Assembly (NCBI GenBank): GCA_019677205.1
Contig: JAAMXY010000290.1
Location: forward strand, 24,855 to 88,854
DNA length: 64,000 nucleotides
Direction of reading: 5' to 3'
DNA from: Pinguiococcus pyrenoidosus
Lineage: Eukaryota > Sar > Pinguiophyceae > Pinguiochrysidales > Pinguiochrysidaceae
The notes below the pieces were generated by a model. The model made no database searches, was not told the DNA's origin, and saw nothing but the letters and a program-made list of their open reading frames with translations. This document shows, in pieces, positions 10,016 to 23,448 of this stretch (the stretch's first letter is position 1; the number at the start of each line of letters is the position of its first letter). The translations under genes and the position numbers were made by a program.

Positions 10016-11091
10016 ATGCTGAGCATTCGCGTCCTGGTACGTCCCAAGTCCTTCTTCTGCGCTCTCGATTGGCTTCAGTCGAAGCTGACATGCGAAACGC
10101 GCGCCGCAGCAAGCTCGAAACCTCAAGAACCTGGATCTCGTGGGCACCTCCGATCCCTATGTCAAGGTATGAACAGGCGCCCGAGCTCCGGACTCCACCT
10201 GGCATCCTCAGTCTGACAAGCGAGGGCACCTCCCGAGGTTCGCGCCGGCAACTCCGAGGCGACGACCGGAGTGCGGGAGGCCAGTCTGAATCCGACCTAC
10301 AATGAGGCCCTCGAGTTCGAGGGCGTGAGCGCCTCGGATGAGGTCACCGTCCTGGTCATGGATAAGGTAAGGCGCTTCAGAAGACGCACGATCGTTCCTT
10401 GAGAAGGTCTTATGACAACTTGGTAGTGTGTGTTGTGTATTGTGTATTGTGTATTGTGCACTGTGTGTTGTGATTCTGTCTTATTGACCTCGTGCGGCAG
10501 GATGCGGTCAGCTCGGATAAGGTCATGGGCAGCTGCCGGGTCGCTGCGTCGGAGTGGCGAGTCACGAAGGGCGCTCGCTGGTTCTCCCTCGTTGCCGCGA
10601 ACGGCAGAACCACTGCGGGAGAGCTGCAGCTGGCGTTCTCGTACTCGCCGGCTGCCACCGCCGTAGCGGATGCGAAGTTTCGGAGCATCTGGCGCTATGT
10701 GGGCGTCATGGCGAACCGCACCGCTCTGTTTACCAGACCGTACAATGCCACCATTGAGAAAGGCCTGGATCGCTTCTGCGCGCTCACGGTGCCCATCCAC
10801 GACAAGATATCCTCCATGTCCAGGACGCAGTTTCTGCTGTACCTGGCGGCCGCGCTGGCGGCCATCAGCGTCGTCTCCATGATCATCGCGATCCCCGCGC
10901 TGATTCTCTTCCCCCTTACTTTCATGCTCATCGTCTTCAGCGGCTTCCTTGGCGGAATCATCGCCCCGATCGCTCTCGTGGCGGCGTGGGTGCTTGGTTG
11001 CTCGAATCCAGTTCGCGTGCGCGTCGTCACACCGTTCATCTCCTATCTTCTGTCCTTCGATCTGGGCAAGAAGGTCTTCCTTGAGGAGTAG
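10016..11091 (+). CDS. C2-domain protein with C-terminal hydrophobic hairpin
   Basis: Four exons, all phase 0: 10016-10036, 10110-10166, 10238-10366 and 10501-11091, giving 265 aa. Introns are 73, 71 and 134 nt; the last has a GTGTATT-type microsatellite. The C2 domain begins at residue 2 (MLSIRVLQARNLKNLD). It shows the first-loop Asp residues in DLVGTSDPYVK, the LNPTYNE turn, and the third loop VMDKDAVSSD, so Ca2+-dependent lipid binding is plausible. Residues about 185-245 form two or three hydrophobic segments (FLLYLAAALAAISVVSMIIA, IPALILFPLTFMLIVFSGF, GGIIAPIALVAAWVLGC), likely a membrane hairpin. This layout recalls C2-anchored ER or contact-site proteins (inference). The first exon encodes only seven residues yet is needed for the first beta strand. 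Confidence 0.82.
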
Positions 11092-11321
11092 TCGCCGTTT
11101 TGCATCCGAAGGTGATGGGAAAAGGAAAGGCAGCTCCCTCGCGCTTGCGCAAGAGAAGCGACTTCGTGGCAGCGACAGCAAAAGCTGAGCGGGCACGAGG
11201 CAACCAAAAAAACAAGGATTTCATCATTTGATATGATACATACTTTACGCCACATCTCACCAAATTATCAAATGCATTTCGGGATTTCATCAAAAAAAAA
11301 CACGCGTGGAGACTCGCCATT

Positions 11322-12954
11322 CTACACATCCACGCCGTCCGCCTCTTCTTCCGCTGCCTTCTCGTTCTTGATGAAGGAGATCGACTTCGTCACCGACCGC
11401 ACGTGCTTCTCGTAGGCCTTCGCACCAGCCGCCTCGAAGTACGCACCGAGGTCGTCCTGAATGAAGGTGTCGTAGAAGGGCTCGTTGAAGTAGTAGAAGT
11501 TGCCCATGGTCGAGTCGTACTCGGGGCGATCGCCCAGCTGCCCAGAATCGGTCATCACGATGACTCCTCCTGGCCGCGCGATGCGCACCATCTCCTCGGC
11601 GACGGCCTTGCGCGCCGCCTCCGGCAGCTCGTGGAAGGTATATACACAGTACACGATGTCAAAACTGTCAGACGGGAGGCCCGTCTTCTCTGCCGGCGCC
11701 AGGAGGTACTCCACGTCGCCGGTGACCTTGCTTCGTCCCGTAAACGACCGGTAGTACTCATGGTTCTCGCGCGCCGCCTCGAGGTAGAACGGACTCATGT
11801 CCACGAGGCTGAAGTCCGCAGCGCGCATGTTGTCCCGCACGAAGGTGGAGAAGCGACCGGTGCCGCACGCAAGCTCGGCGACCTTCAGGCCCTTGCCTTC
11901 GTTCTTGAGCACCCCGGCCTGCTTGCGCCAGCTGTGGATCGGCAGGAGCGTGCTCCGCTGCATGGAATCTTGGCGTCCCAGGAAGAGCGTCTCCGTGCTG
12001 ATCTCGTAGACATCGGCGGAGCCCTTCGAGAGCCAGCCGTCCGTCTGGAAATGGTGAGTATCTCCGTAGTAGGACGGGAAGAGCGGGCTCTTCAGCCACG
12101 TGCTCGTGTCCACGGCGCCCAGCTCTCCCGCCTTGCCGCGGCGCCCAAGCGTGGAGGCCGCCTCCCTGAGGAACTTGCTAGACTTGTCCGCGATAAAGCT
12201 GGGTCGAAGCTGCCGGTGAGTCAGCGACATGTCCCAGGGGGCGCGGTACTTCCCCTGGCGGATGCTGTCGAAGTCATCCGCGAACGCGCCGACGCATTCG
12301 CTGCCAAGCACGCGGAAGCGCTCACCGATCGTGGGTACGATGCCGTTGAGGAAGCCGGCGCCAGAGCCCTGCCCGCCGCTGCTGCTCAGGTTGGCCAGCA
12401 GCGCAGCCAGGAGCACGCCGATGGCCCCCTGGGTGGCCAAGGTGCCGCTGCGGAATCCGTGGTAGGCATAGTACGGCACCGCCTCATCCGGCGCGCTTCG
12501 CAGCTGCTCGCTGATGATGCTCGCCGACTGGTCGACGTTGTGGTTGCTCCAGCGGGCCACGCTGGCGCTGCACATGTACCGCTCATTCTCCCGGGGGCCG
12601 ATGAGGCCTTCCTCGCCAGCCTCGGCCAGGAAGTCACGCGCCTCGGTGGTGGGCGCCTCGTTGACCACCGCGGGTAGCACCTGCTCCCTCGTGGCCGACA
12701 CTGCCGTGCGGAAGCGGGGGGCGACTCGCGAGGGAAAGCGCATGGTTGCTAGAGCGCCGCGGCCTCCTGGGAACCCAGCCGCAGGCCAAGCAAGAACCTT
12801 CAGCTCCAGCTCTGCGCTGTCCAGCGAGTACGTGGCCTGCCGCAGGTAGCCCTAGAGCCCACGTACCTTGGGGAGCAAAGGTGTGTCCCGGAGAAGACAG
12901 CAGACCGATCTGCTGCGCACAGCGCGACAAGTGGCGGACAGAGCTGGCGTACAT
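11322..12954 (-). CDS. SAM-dependent methyltransferase (class I), probably organellar
   Basis: Main exon 11322-12766 with class I motifs: VAELACGTGRF (motif I), FSLVDMSPF, FDIVYCVYTFHEL and MVRIARPGGVIVMTDSG, that is, a Methyltransf_11-type fold in the C-terminal 230 residues. The N-terminal half has YYAYHGF, FHTQ-like THHFQTDGWLSKGSADVYE and FLGRQDSMQRS, which I associate with a conserved algal/cyanobacterial subgroup of unknown substrate. An upstream exon 12867-12954 (ATG at 12954, donor GTACGTG) joins in phase 1 across 100 nt and lengthens the protein to 510 aa. Otherwise translation starts at 12743 (473 aa). The N-terminus is Arg/Ser-rich, suggesting an organelle presequence, but no clear signal peptide is seen. 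The substrate is unknown. Confidence 0.75.
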
Positions 12955-13490
12955 CCGGCAGGAGGCGTCACGTCGTCAGGACCGCTCTGCCAGCTATCCA
13001 GCGGGCCTCAACGTTCTGGCGGACCTGTGGTGGAACAACTGGGCGCTCACCGGACTGACGATTGGTGTGAGCTGGAAAGAGTAGCGGGGATTGGTAGGAA
13101 TCGAGTGAGCGGCGCGCTCACTCGATCTTCTTTGCCAGGAGACGAAGGCTATACAACACCTTTCGGAAAAATGGTGTATCTAAGTTGTAATTTTCAGGAG
13201 AGTCTCTCCTTCACGGTGTTGATATTTGTTCTGTACCTCGTTCACAATTTGTGAGTGGTAGAAAACAAATTAGTGGATTACATAAACAGCACGTTCAACT
13301 TACAGTTCACCTGGCGTCGGATCGATTAGGAACGCGTCCAATATCGAGTCAGTGCGTTTCCGCGCGCAGCCCAAAAGGAGACAAGAGTTGAGAGAGAGAC
13401 AGAGACGCCGGGCGCTTTCTTAGCTCAAGTCCCAAGTGCCAGAATCGCAGCGGTTGGATGAAGAATGCACAGTGACGCCTCCAGCATAGC
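12955..13490. other. Intergenic, divergent promoter region
   Basis: About 535 bp between the methyltransferase (-) and the CCA-enzyme (+). No exon is supported. It contains the perfect hairpin at 13100-13126 and a locally AT-rich stretch (13150-13300). Confidence 0.6.
13100..13126. promoter_or_regulatory. Perfect 11-bp inverted repeat (hairpin)
   Basis: ATCGAGTGAGC (13100-13110) and its exact reverse complement GCTCACTCGAT (13116-13126) flank a 5-base loop GGCGC. It lies in a divergent promoter. It could be a dimeric factor site or an extruding hairpin; the function is unknown. Confidence 0.5.
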
Positions 13491-16068
13491 ATGACATCTC
13501 TTTGGCGACTGCTCTGCCTGGGTCTCACAATGCGTGCCGTGCGCGGCTTGTGCAGCAGCGCGAAGGGCGGGATCCGCGGGAGAGGCCGCCCCGCGCGCTG
13601 GACGGAGGTGGGCCTCTCTCGCTTCCTCGAGAGGAACGCCGGCGAAGATCAGGGGACAGCCATGAAGCAGCGCTTCCTCAATCGCAACTATCAGAGAATG
13701 GAACTGCGCGCGCAGGCGGACCACCACCTCATGGCCCCGGAGCTGGTGGATATCGAGCTGCAGCTCACGCCGCCCGAGGAGCGCATGGTCACTCTGCTGC
13801 AGCGAGTCGTGGAGGAGAGAAACCTCAAGTCCACGCTGCGGATCGCAGGCGGATGGGTCCGGGATAAGGTATGTGAAGCGGCCCAAGCCCTCTTGACGAA
13901 ACGCAGCCGAAGCTCATCGGGCGTGGAACCTTCGTTCAAGCTGCTGGAGCATATGGAGCGGATGAGCTCAGCGGAGGCCGACTTGGGGCCGCAGGCGGTC
14001 GGCGCGGATATCGACATTGCGATCGACAACATGATGGGCATGGAGTTTGCGGCGCATCTTTCCGCGCACATGCAGAAGCTTCGCAACGAGCGCCTTCACG
14101 TGGGCCTTCTGAAGAAGAACCCGGAGCGCAGCAAGCACCTCGAGACGGCGAACGTCAAGGTGGACAGCTTCAGCATCGACTTCGTGAACCTTCGCACAGA
14201 GAAGTACGCGGTGGACTCGCGAACGCCCGTCATGGAGATGGGCACCCCGTACGAAGACGCCATCCGAAGAGATCTCACGATCAACACGCTCTTCTACAAC
14301 CTCGAGACCAGAAGAATAGAGGATTTCGTGGGCACGGGTTTCCGAGACTTGCAGGACGGCGTGATCGATACTCCGCTCGCGCCGGTGACCACGTTCAAGG
14401 ACGACCCGTTGAGGGTGCTGCGCGCGATTCGGTTCACCGCAAGGCTTGGCTTCAAGTTCTCCGATCGGCTCTACGAGGCCGCGACAAATCGCGAGGTGAT
14501 GCTCGACGTTTTGGTGCAGTATCTCGCGCCTGGATTCCTCAATGGGAGGCTTCTTGCTCTGATCAAATCGCATCGCACTTCCACAGGTCCAGCAAGCGCT
14601 TCTGAGGAAAGTCAGTGCCGAGCGCGTCGGGCATGAAATAGAGAGCATAGTGCAGTGCGTGGGAGACTCGGCGACACGCCACTCCAAGTTGGACGGGGAG
14701 CTCAGTGCTCGAGCGAGGCAGGCATTCTCTCCGAAGGCAATGGCGACCACGGCGACGACAAAGCCGACAGCCCACGAGGAGGAATCGAGTGACAGGCTCG
14801 TTGAGGCGACTTCCAAGATACTCGGGGAAAGAGAGGGCTGCGGCCGGGTCCTGACGGGCGTCAAGCTACTTCACAAGGTGGAGATACTGAGGATGCTCTT
14901 CAGGTTCGAGTCCATCTACGTCCCCACCGCCTTGGAAGCCATATCCGTGAAGGACTGCGAGTGGGAAGCCATTCCCGACGCTATCGTCGGCTGCGTTGCT
15001 GGCCTCGACGCGCTCCTCCGCTTCCGTGGCGAGGTAAGGAAGGAACGAAGGCAGGCCGCACGTGGCGATACACCACGGACACCCAACTAACACCTGGGGG
15101 GATCCTGCAGAAGCCGGAAGACCGTATCTGGAGAGCCAACGCGGGTGCCGATAAGGCCACTCTTCGACGCGTGATGCTATCCCTCCTCTGCGTTCCCTTC
15201 TATGATCCGCGGGGACCGATCGCCGCGGCTCTTCCCGAGGGTTCCCTGGCCGCGCAGACTCGGCTTCTCTCAGAGCCCATCACAGAAAAGCTGGGACTTG
15301 TCGGAGCGTACGAGGTGGATCTACTCCGACGGCCAGGGAAAAACTGCAAGCGGAGCGCGTCCGAGAGTAACGATGTGGGGGTCTACTTCATCACGAACAC
15401 GCTCAAGAGAGGCAGGAAGGACGGCCAGCTGGCCGACAAGTGTGCTCTTGGGGCGGTGTCTGCGGCAGTACAGGGGTTACTGGACGACGACACCGATCGA
15501 GATAGATTCAACGTCGCATTAGCCCTCCGAGAGATTGGCGAGGCCTGGCCAATCTGCCTCCTCGTCGGCGGCGCGCTGCGGATATCGCAGCTGTGCCGCG
15601 AGGGCGCATCCCTCGAGGATGCTGCGGAGTCGGTCGGTAGAAACCTGGACGCGGGCGTTCAGTGGATGATGGCCGAGCGCCTTGTTCCGACGGTAAAGCG
15701 TTGTTGTCGTACTTTCAGTTCCTCCGTTCCTTCCTTTAGCTCGCGTCGCTTTGCAGGTAACTCAGAAGCTGGCCACCGACTACGATGATAGAGCAGATTG
15801 GACTTCTCCGGCGCCCGTTGGCTATCGGCCTGGACTTGGCATGATTCCGTGGCAAGAGGCACCGATCCTCAACGGAAAGCAGCTCATGAGCGAGTTTGGG
15901 GTGAAGGGCCCGGCCCTCGGGAGGCTGATCAGCTGGCAGCTGCAGTGGCAGTTCCAGAACCCGCTGCTGGGAGAGCCCTCGGAGGCGGAAGTGCAGCAGC
16001 GGGTGGAAAGAGTGCGAAGCTTGCTCCCGGCGGTTTTGGCGAGCGTCGCGCAGGACGATTGGTCATGA
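13491..16068 (+). CDS. tRNA CCA-adding nucleotidyltransferase
   Basis: Exons: 13491-13868, 13941-14495, 14587-15033, 15111-15692 and 15757-16068, all phase 0; about 757 aa. The first intron (13869-13940, 72 nt) is a multiple of three without stops, so it could be read through as 24 extra codons. The donor AAG|GTATGTG and the family spacing favour removal, giving GGWVRDKLLEH. Class II features: nucleotidyltransferase signature RIAGGWVRD, metal ligands DIDIAID, RRDLTINTLFYNLE, FVGTGFRDLQDG and DDPLRVLRAIRF. It adds or repairs the 3' CCA of tRNAs. The leader (MTSLWRLLCLGL.., Arg-rich) looks mitochondrial; internal Mets could give a cytosolic form (inference). It is longer than most family members because of a C-terminal extension of about 300 residues. 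Confidence 0.9.
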
Positions 16069-16584
16069 CAGAAGCGGCGAAACACGTCGAAATATCCGCA
16101 GGCCGCCCAGCACGGTCAGAAGACGCAAAGGGCATCCAAAGCGAACACGCAGTACACCCAGAAGAGTGTCCGCGAAGCAGGCGCGGAGCGGATATCCATG
16201 CAGTTCAACGCAGTGCAATGCAATGCAATTCAGTGCTACGAAATGAAACGGCGTATCTTGCTCTTGTTCTTGTCTTCTTCTCAATCTCCATCATGATGAT
16301 CTCATGGTCTCGGGAACTAGTGGGACAGAGTGACAAAGCAGCTACGGACGGTTGCCTTCGTCCTTCATCCTTCATCCTGAGACCGATGGATCTCTATCGC
16401 CTCGAAAGCCATTCCTTCACTTGATGAAGAGTGATGCTGTCGCTAGACCCGGTCGCTCGGGCAGCAGCAAGGATCCTACGGGGGGCAAAAACCGACGCTT
16501 TGAACATGCTCGCGACAGCCAGCGCGACTGTCGCGCGTTCGCAGATTTACCATCAGCTGGCATCGCTCAAGCGCAAGGCGAGGC
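16069..16584. other. Intergenic, convergent 3' ends
   Basis: About 515 bp between the stops of the CCA enzyme and the NDR-type kinase. I see no gene. A CTTCATCCTTCATCC direct repeat lies near 16358-16378. Confidence 0.6.
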
Positions 16585-18433
16585 CTATCCTGATGCGGCG
16601 CTCAGTTCCTGGTTGGTTCCTGGGATGGAGTTCTTCTTTCTCTTGAAGCTGAAGCCCAGGAATGCATTGTCCGCGCCACCTCTCCGGTGGGGACGCCGCC
16701 GGCTCTCCCAGGTCGATCCGACCTCGAACTGATCGAAGTTGGCGGTGATCCGCTTCAGAAGCTCGGGATAGCGCTCATCTGCTTCGTCTAGGGACTCGAT
16801 CTCATCCCTCAGGCCCTGCAGTTCCTCGGAGCAGTCTGGCAGGTATGGGGCTTCCTGAGCTCTCAAGTTCTTCCAGGACAGTCCACGGAACCACGGATGC
16901 CTCTTCACTTCCGGCAGGCCGTTGCGGCCGATGCGCATCGGCGCGTCATTCAGCAGCTGCAACAGGAAGTTGACGCAGTCCTCGCTCAGGCCTTCTTGGA
17001 TGGGTTCGGGGATCTCGAGGAACTGCTTGTAGCGCATGATCTTTCTAAGGGTCGCCATCGGCTCGTCTGAGTAGAACGGCGTGTATCCCACCAAGCACTC
17101 GTACATGATCACGCCAAGCGACCACCAGTCGCAGGTGTGGTCGTAGCCTTTCATGGACACGACCTCCGGGGCGATGTAGTCGGGAGTTCCGACCGCCGAG
17201 TAGGCGAGCTCCCGGTCGCGGTGGGTTGCGTCCATGGTCTCGTCAATGAGCATGACGGAAGCTAAGGAAAGCGCCGCAAGCATGCGGATTAGCGACATGC
17301 CCACAGTACTCCGGGGGCCGCAGATGCCGACTTTTTCTCGCGCCCCCCCCCGCCCCCTCCGCTCTCTCTCTCTCTCTCTTCCCCAAAGTACTTACATTCA
17401 TCGCCGGAGGCGGCCCCAGAGGCGGCCCCAGAGGCCGCTACGGAAGGCGTGGGCGTGACAGACGCCGACGCATCGGACACGAAATCCATGTACTCCGCGT
17501 TTGGGATGTCGATTTTCCGGCAGAGGCCCAGGTCCGTCAGCTTGAGGTGGCCGTCCCAGTCGAGGAGGATGTTGTCCGGCTTGAGATCGCGGTGGATGTA
17601 GCCGAGGCTATGCACCGAGGCCACGGCCGCACTGAGCTCCGCCATGTACTGCCTGGTCTTCTCCTCCGTGAACTTGTCCTCGCGCATGAGGAGGGTCATG
17701 AGGTCGCCGCCGGGGAGGAACTCCATGACGAGATAGAGGTGCACCTCGTCTTGGAAGCTGTACTCGAGGCGCACGATCCACGGGTTGTCGGCGATGGCCA
17801 TGATATCTCGTTCCGCGCGCACGTGCGCCACCTGATTCTTCATGACCATCACCTCCTTGACCATGCTCTTCAGCGCGTAGATCTTGCCGTTGTCCTTCTT
17901 CCGCACCAGGCGCACCTCCGCGAAGGAGCCGCGGCCGATCACCACCAGCGAATTGAAGGCGTCGGTGCTGAGCTTGCGGCGCCGCTCCATCTCCGCAGAG
18001 GCCATCTTGCGCTCGAATTCCTCCCGAAGTCGAAGGCGGTCCTCCTCCGACAGCTTCCGCTCCTCCATGTCGCTCTCCAGCGCGGAGCGCCGCTGCACCA
18101 GCTCCTCGTTGGACCTCCTCAGGCCCTCATACTTCTCCTGGAGGTACAGCTATCCCACGACGTAGGGCGGCGGTGAGTAAGGGGATCCACAAGACACGTA
18201 ATTCTCTTCTCATCCACCGACACTCGCGTGTCTTCCACCATCTCCCACAGCATCAAAGCGGGCGCTACGTCGTTCCTCCTCCCCAGGTGCCCCTCCCTCT
18301 CTCCGCACAAGGAAGCCCGCGGCCAAGAGGCCAAGACCCAAGGGATCCCGCTCGCGCATCGAGCGATCTGCTCCGACTTCCGAAGTACCTTCAGCCGCTC
18401 CGCCGCCGGACTTCCGGCCGGGGCGCTGTCCAT
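16585..18433 (-). CDS. NDR/LATS-family AGC protein kinase
   Basis: Three exons: 18389-18433 (ATG 18433), 17396-18149 and 16585-17261, phases 0 and 1, 491 aa. The N-terminal coiled segment (residues 16-70, Glu/Arg-rich) corresponds to the MOB1-binding region of NDR kinases. Kinase motifs: [65 protein letters not shown] (DLG in place of DFG), [10 protein letters not shown] and [12 protein letters not shown]. The C-terminal FLGFSFKR is the hydrophobic motif, with Ser at the regulatory phospho-site. Oddity: the activation-segment insert, Lys/Arg-rich and autoinhibitory in NDR, is here Ser/Ala/Gly-rich (about residues 200-240). NDR kinases with MOB control morphogenesis, cytokinesis and cilia. The 17262-17395 intron carries a (CT)n tract. 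Exon 1 is the least certain. Confidence 0.85.
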
Positions 18434-18937
18434 GGAGAAACGGTGGCGGGGGCGCGTTCGGCGGCCAGAGGCGGGGCGCAGCGCGCGGCTCAGCTCTGCG
18501 GGGCCGACCGGCGCGTCGTCTTTCAAAATGGAGGCGAGGCGACGATCTTGGCGGCATTGGCTGGCCGGTCGTGGCGCAGCTATGCGATGGCGCCATAGCG
18601 GCCCAATCAGGGGACTTGGCTTGGCATCTCAAATTTCTCCTCGTGCAGCGGTTCGCTCTCCCCGGTGCAAGTATAGGTGGATGAAGAACCCAGCGGATCG
18701 AGCATGGGCCGATGGGATTGGGACGGGCGCGCCGGAAGGGCCGCGCATTGGAAGAATCTTCGCCGCGGAAAAATTGGATGCGGACACGCGGACGCGAATC
18801 TGGGTTTCCGAAACTCAGAACAGCTCCGTCGAGTCCTTCTTATTTACATTCCTCCTAGAATCATCACAAGAATTCCCTCCACCGTTTTTGAACGCCGGAG
18901 GAGAGTCCCTTAAGGATCTTCTCAGCGCCGGGCCATT
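18434..18937. other. Divergent promoter between kinase and IFT56
   Basis: About 500 bp with no coding evidence. It separates the start of the NDR-type kinase (-) from that of IFT56 (+) and must hold both promoters. Confidence 0.6.
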
Positions 18938-21226
<2,289 letters not shown>

Positions 21227-21235
21227 CGAGCTCGT

Positions 21236-21283
21236 TGTGGAACGAGCACGGTGTGGAACGAGCACGGTGTGGAACGAGCGCGG
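21236..21283. repeat. 16-bp tandem repeat, three copies, 3' of IFT56
   Basis: Three head-to-tail copies of TGTGGAACGAGCACGG (the third has GCGCGG) start 9 bases after the IFT56 stop codon, so they lie in its 3' UTR. Confidence 0.85.
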
Positions 21284-21451
21284 CACGGAACCGTGCTTCT
21301 CAAGACTCTCGTTGGGCCCCTTTCGCTTCCTCTTGCAAGACACCGTTGTCCGTTTTTGCGTCTAGCGGACCGGCGAGGCCGAACAGCGTGGTGCCGGCGG
21401 GATGCGCAATAGATCAAGCTTCGGCAACGGCATGTAGAGCACCTAGAGATT

Positions 21452-23056
21452 CTAAAGAACGAAGCTTTCTGGTTGCGGCATGTCATCGGCTATCTTCCGA
21501 ATCCGCCCCAAATCCAGAGGAGCGGACGCTCCAACAACTTCGACAGCAGCAGAGCCAAAGGAGCATCCACGCCTCAGTGCCGACAGGTACTTCTGCCGTG
21601 GCCCCGCACCCAAGTCTACAAAGGGGAGAGACTACGTTAAGAACGGGGCCTCATCTGACAACGCAGCGAGACAAGGATTTGGGGGAGGGGCTCACCATCG
21701 GATGAATGATGCAAAATCTCCTGCAAAAACCCAGCGGCAAAGGCGTCTCCTGCTCCCGTCGCGTCCACAACCTTCAGGTCTGTAGCTCTTTGGTGCAGAA
21801 GCACGAGGGGCGTGGCCGGTGGGTCGCCTTCACCCTCTGGGACGTCTTTGGAAGCCTCTTTATCCTCGGCCACCGCGCTGTGCTCCTCTTCATATATGGC
21901 GAGCGCGCCGGCTTTGCCCGCGGTTATCACGACGCACTTGACACCCTTGTCGAGGAAGCTCCTGCCCACCCGGGCAGCGACCCCGCTCTCCAAATTCCCG
22001 ATCTGCGTGAAGGTGCCTTCGGTTAGGAGACCGCTCGTGTGTAGACTTCGGATTGAGCATTGGGGTTTGAGTTGGAGCAGACCTCGTCGACTTCCGCCTC
22101 GGACGCCGTCTTGCCCTGGAGCAGGCTGAGCGCCTCCACCGCATTCACCACGAGGTAGTCCAGATGGGGATAGAGCGGCTCCAGCCCTTGCCAAGTCTGA
22201 TGGGCGTCAAACTGCGGGCACAGCGACACTCCGACGCCTGCACACGAAGCATCCATCTCAGCCTTTCTCGCTCCAATTTTCCCACCGCTCGGGGGGGTGC
22301 ACCACCTTGGTTCCGCAACGACGCTAGGAGCTCCGGAAGGCCTTCGCCAAGCATGGTGCAGTTGTAGAAGCCGGCGACATGTACGTGATGCGCTTGGTGC
22401 AGGGTCCCGGCATCGAGATCCTCCGTGCGGAACAAGGCAACGCCGCCTCGGTAGCTCGCGAAGGCCCGGTCGCGCGGACCTGCGAGCACCAGGCAGCTGC
22501 CAGAGGCTTCCTCCCGCAATGTCGCAGGTGCAAACAGCTCCACGCCAGCGTCCTTCAGCCGACTCCTCGCAGTCTGGGCCAGCGAATCCGAGCCCACCGG
22601 CGAGTGCAGCTGCACCTGCTGGGCAGTTCGTGAGCGGATTTCTCGGCGGAACCGCCCACAAGAGTCTACCTGGCAGCAGTAGCGATCGCCCACCTCCGCC
22701 GCGTGCACTGCCGTGTTCAGCGCGGATCCGCCCGCGGCTGAAGCGCGGGAAAGTCAGGGCTCCGGGAGGCTGTCCGCCGGTGCTTTGGGGGCTGTACCGA
22801 TGGTGAAGGGGTGCTTGCTCAGCAGATCCTCGCCCCACACGGGCAGTCGCTCGTCGCTGAGCCGGATGATGAGGTCGATGAAGGTGTCGCCCACGAGGGC
22901 GAGAGTCGGGCCCTGCCGTGCGAAGACGAGGTGGCGTCAGCAGCGGAACTCCGCCTCGGACCCGCGGGGAGCACGGACCTGCTCGGTGGGACTGCCCGTG
23001 ATGTTGCCCCAGAACGGGATTCCGTTGCCGTTGGGGAGCAGTCCCCGACAGCTCAT
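21452..23056 (-). CDS. PfkB-family sugar kinase (ribokinase-like)
   Basis: Seven exons: 22979-23056, 22798-22912, 22694-22737, 22306-22615, 22083-22237, 21696-22002 and 21452-21615; 390 aa. All phases agree. Joins rebuild the fold: ALVGDTFIDLIIRL at the N-terminus, AAGGSALNTAVHAAE (PfkB glycine motif), VSLCPQFDAHQTW, LDYLVVNAVEA, KCVVITAGKAGALAIY and VVDATGAGDAFAAGFL (anion hole and catalytic Asp). The fold phosphorylates sugars or nucleosides; the substrate (ribose, fructose, adenosine or other) cannot be told. Several donors are weak (GTCCGT, GTGGTG, GTCTGC). The first exon is predicted from phase only, and the frame stays open upstream to 23443, so the true start may be further 5'. Confidence 0.85.
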
Positions 23057-23448
23057 CCTCGTCAAGGCGCCACGGGGTCTGGCCGAAGGCGCCGAGAAGG
23101 GGTGGCGGGAAAACTGAGGCTGCGCAGCATGCAGCCCTGAAAAGCTCGGTATGGACGTTGAAGGTAATGCATAGATATCATGTCTTGCATAGGAATTATA
23201 TGGGAATATATGCTGGATGCGAAACGCTGATGGATACTGTACTGGGGAAAAGGCTGAGCGACTTGCGGACAGCGGTGCGGCTCCGATGTGGGACGGCCTT
23301 GGGAGGGTTTCCGAGCTTGCGTTGCTTCCCTTCCAACCCAGTGCACCTGATGCACATGCAAGAGCGCTCGGACGTGTGAAGAAAGATAAGCAAGCTAGGA
23401 AGAGGAGGTGTTGGTGTTGTCTATGATCGCCCTGCATGAACATGAGAG
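23057..23448. other. Intergenic / possible 5' extension of PfkB gene
   Basis: About 390 bp between the PfkB start and the end of the next minus-strand gene. The reading frame of PfkB exon 1 remains open across most of it (to 23443), but the sequence does not look coding. It probably holds the promoter. Confidence 0.5.

Noticed and set aside
17289-17304. Start codons of the kinase, PLC and Melted frames read as GTG or TTG
   Set aside because: Non-ATG starts are not needed: joining exons restores ATG starts or shows the frame entering from an intron.
21236-21283. Short tandem repeats as a CRISPR array
   Set aside because: Units are adjacent with no spacers and the genome is eukaryotic.
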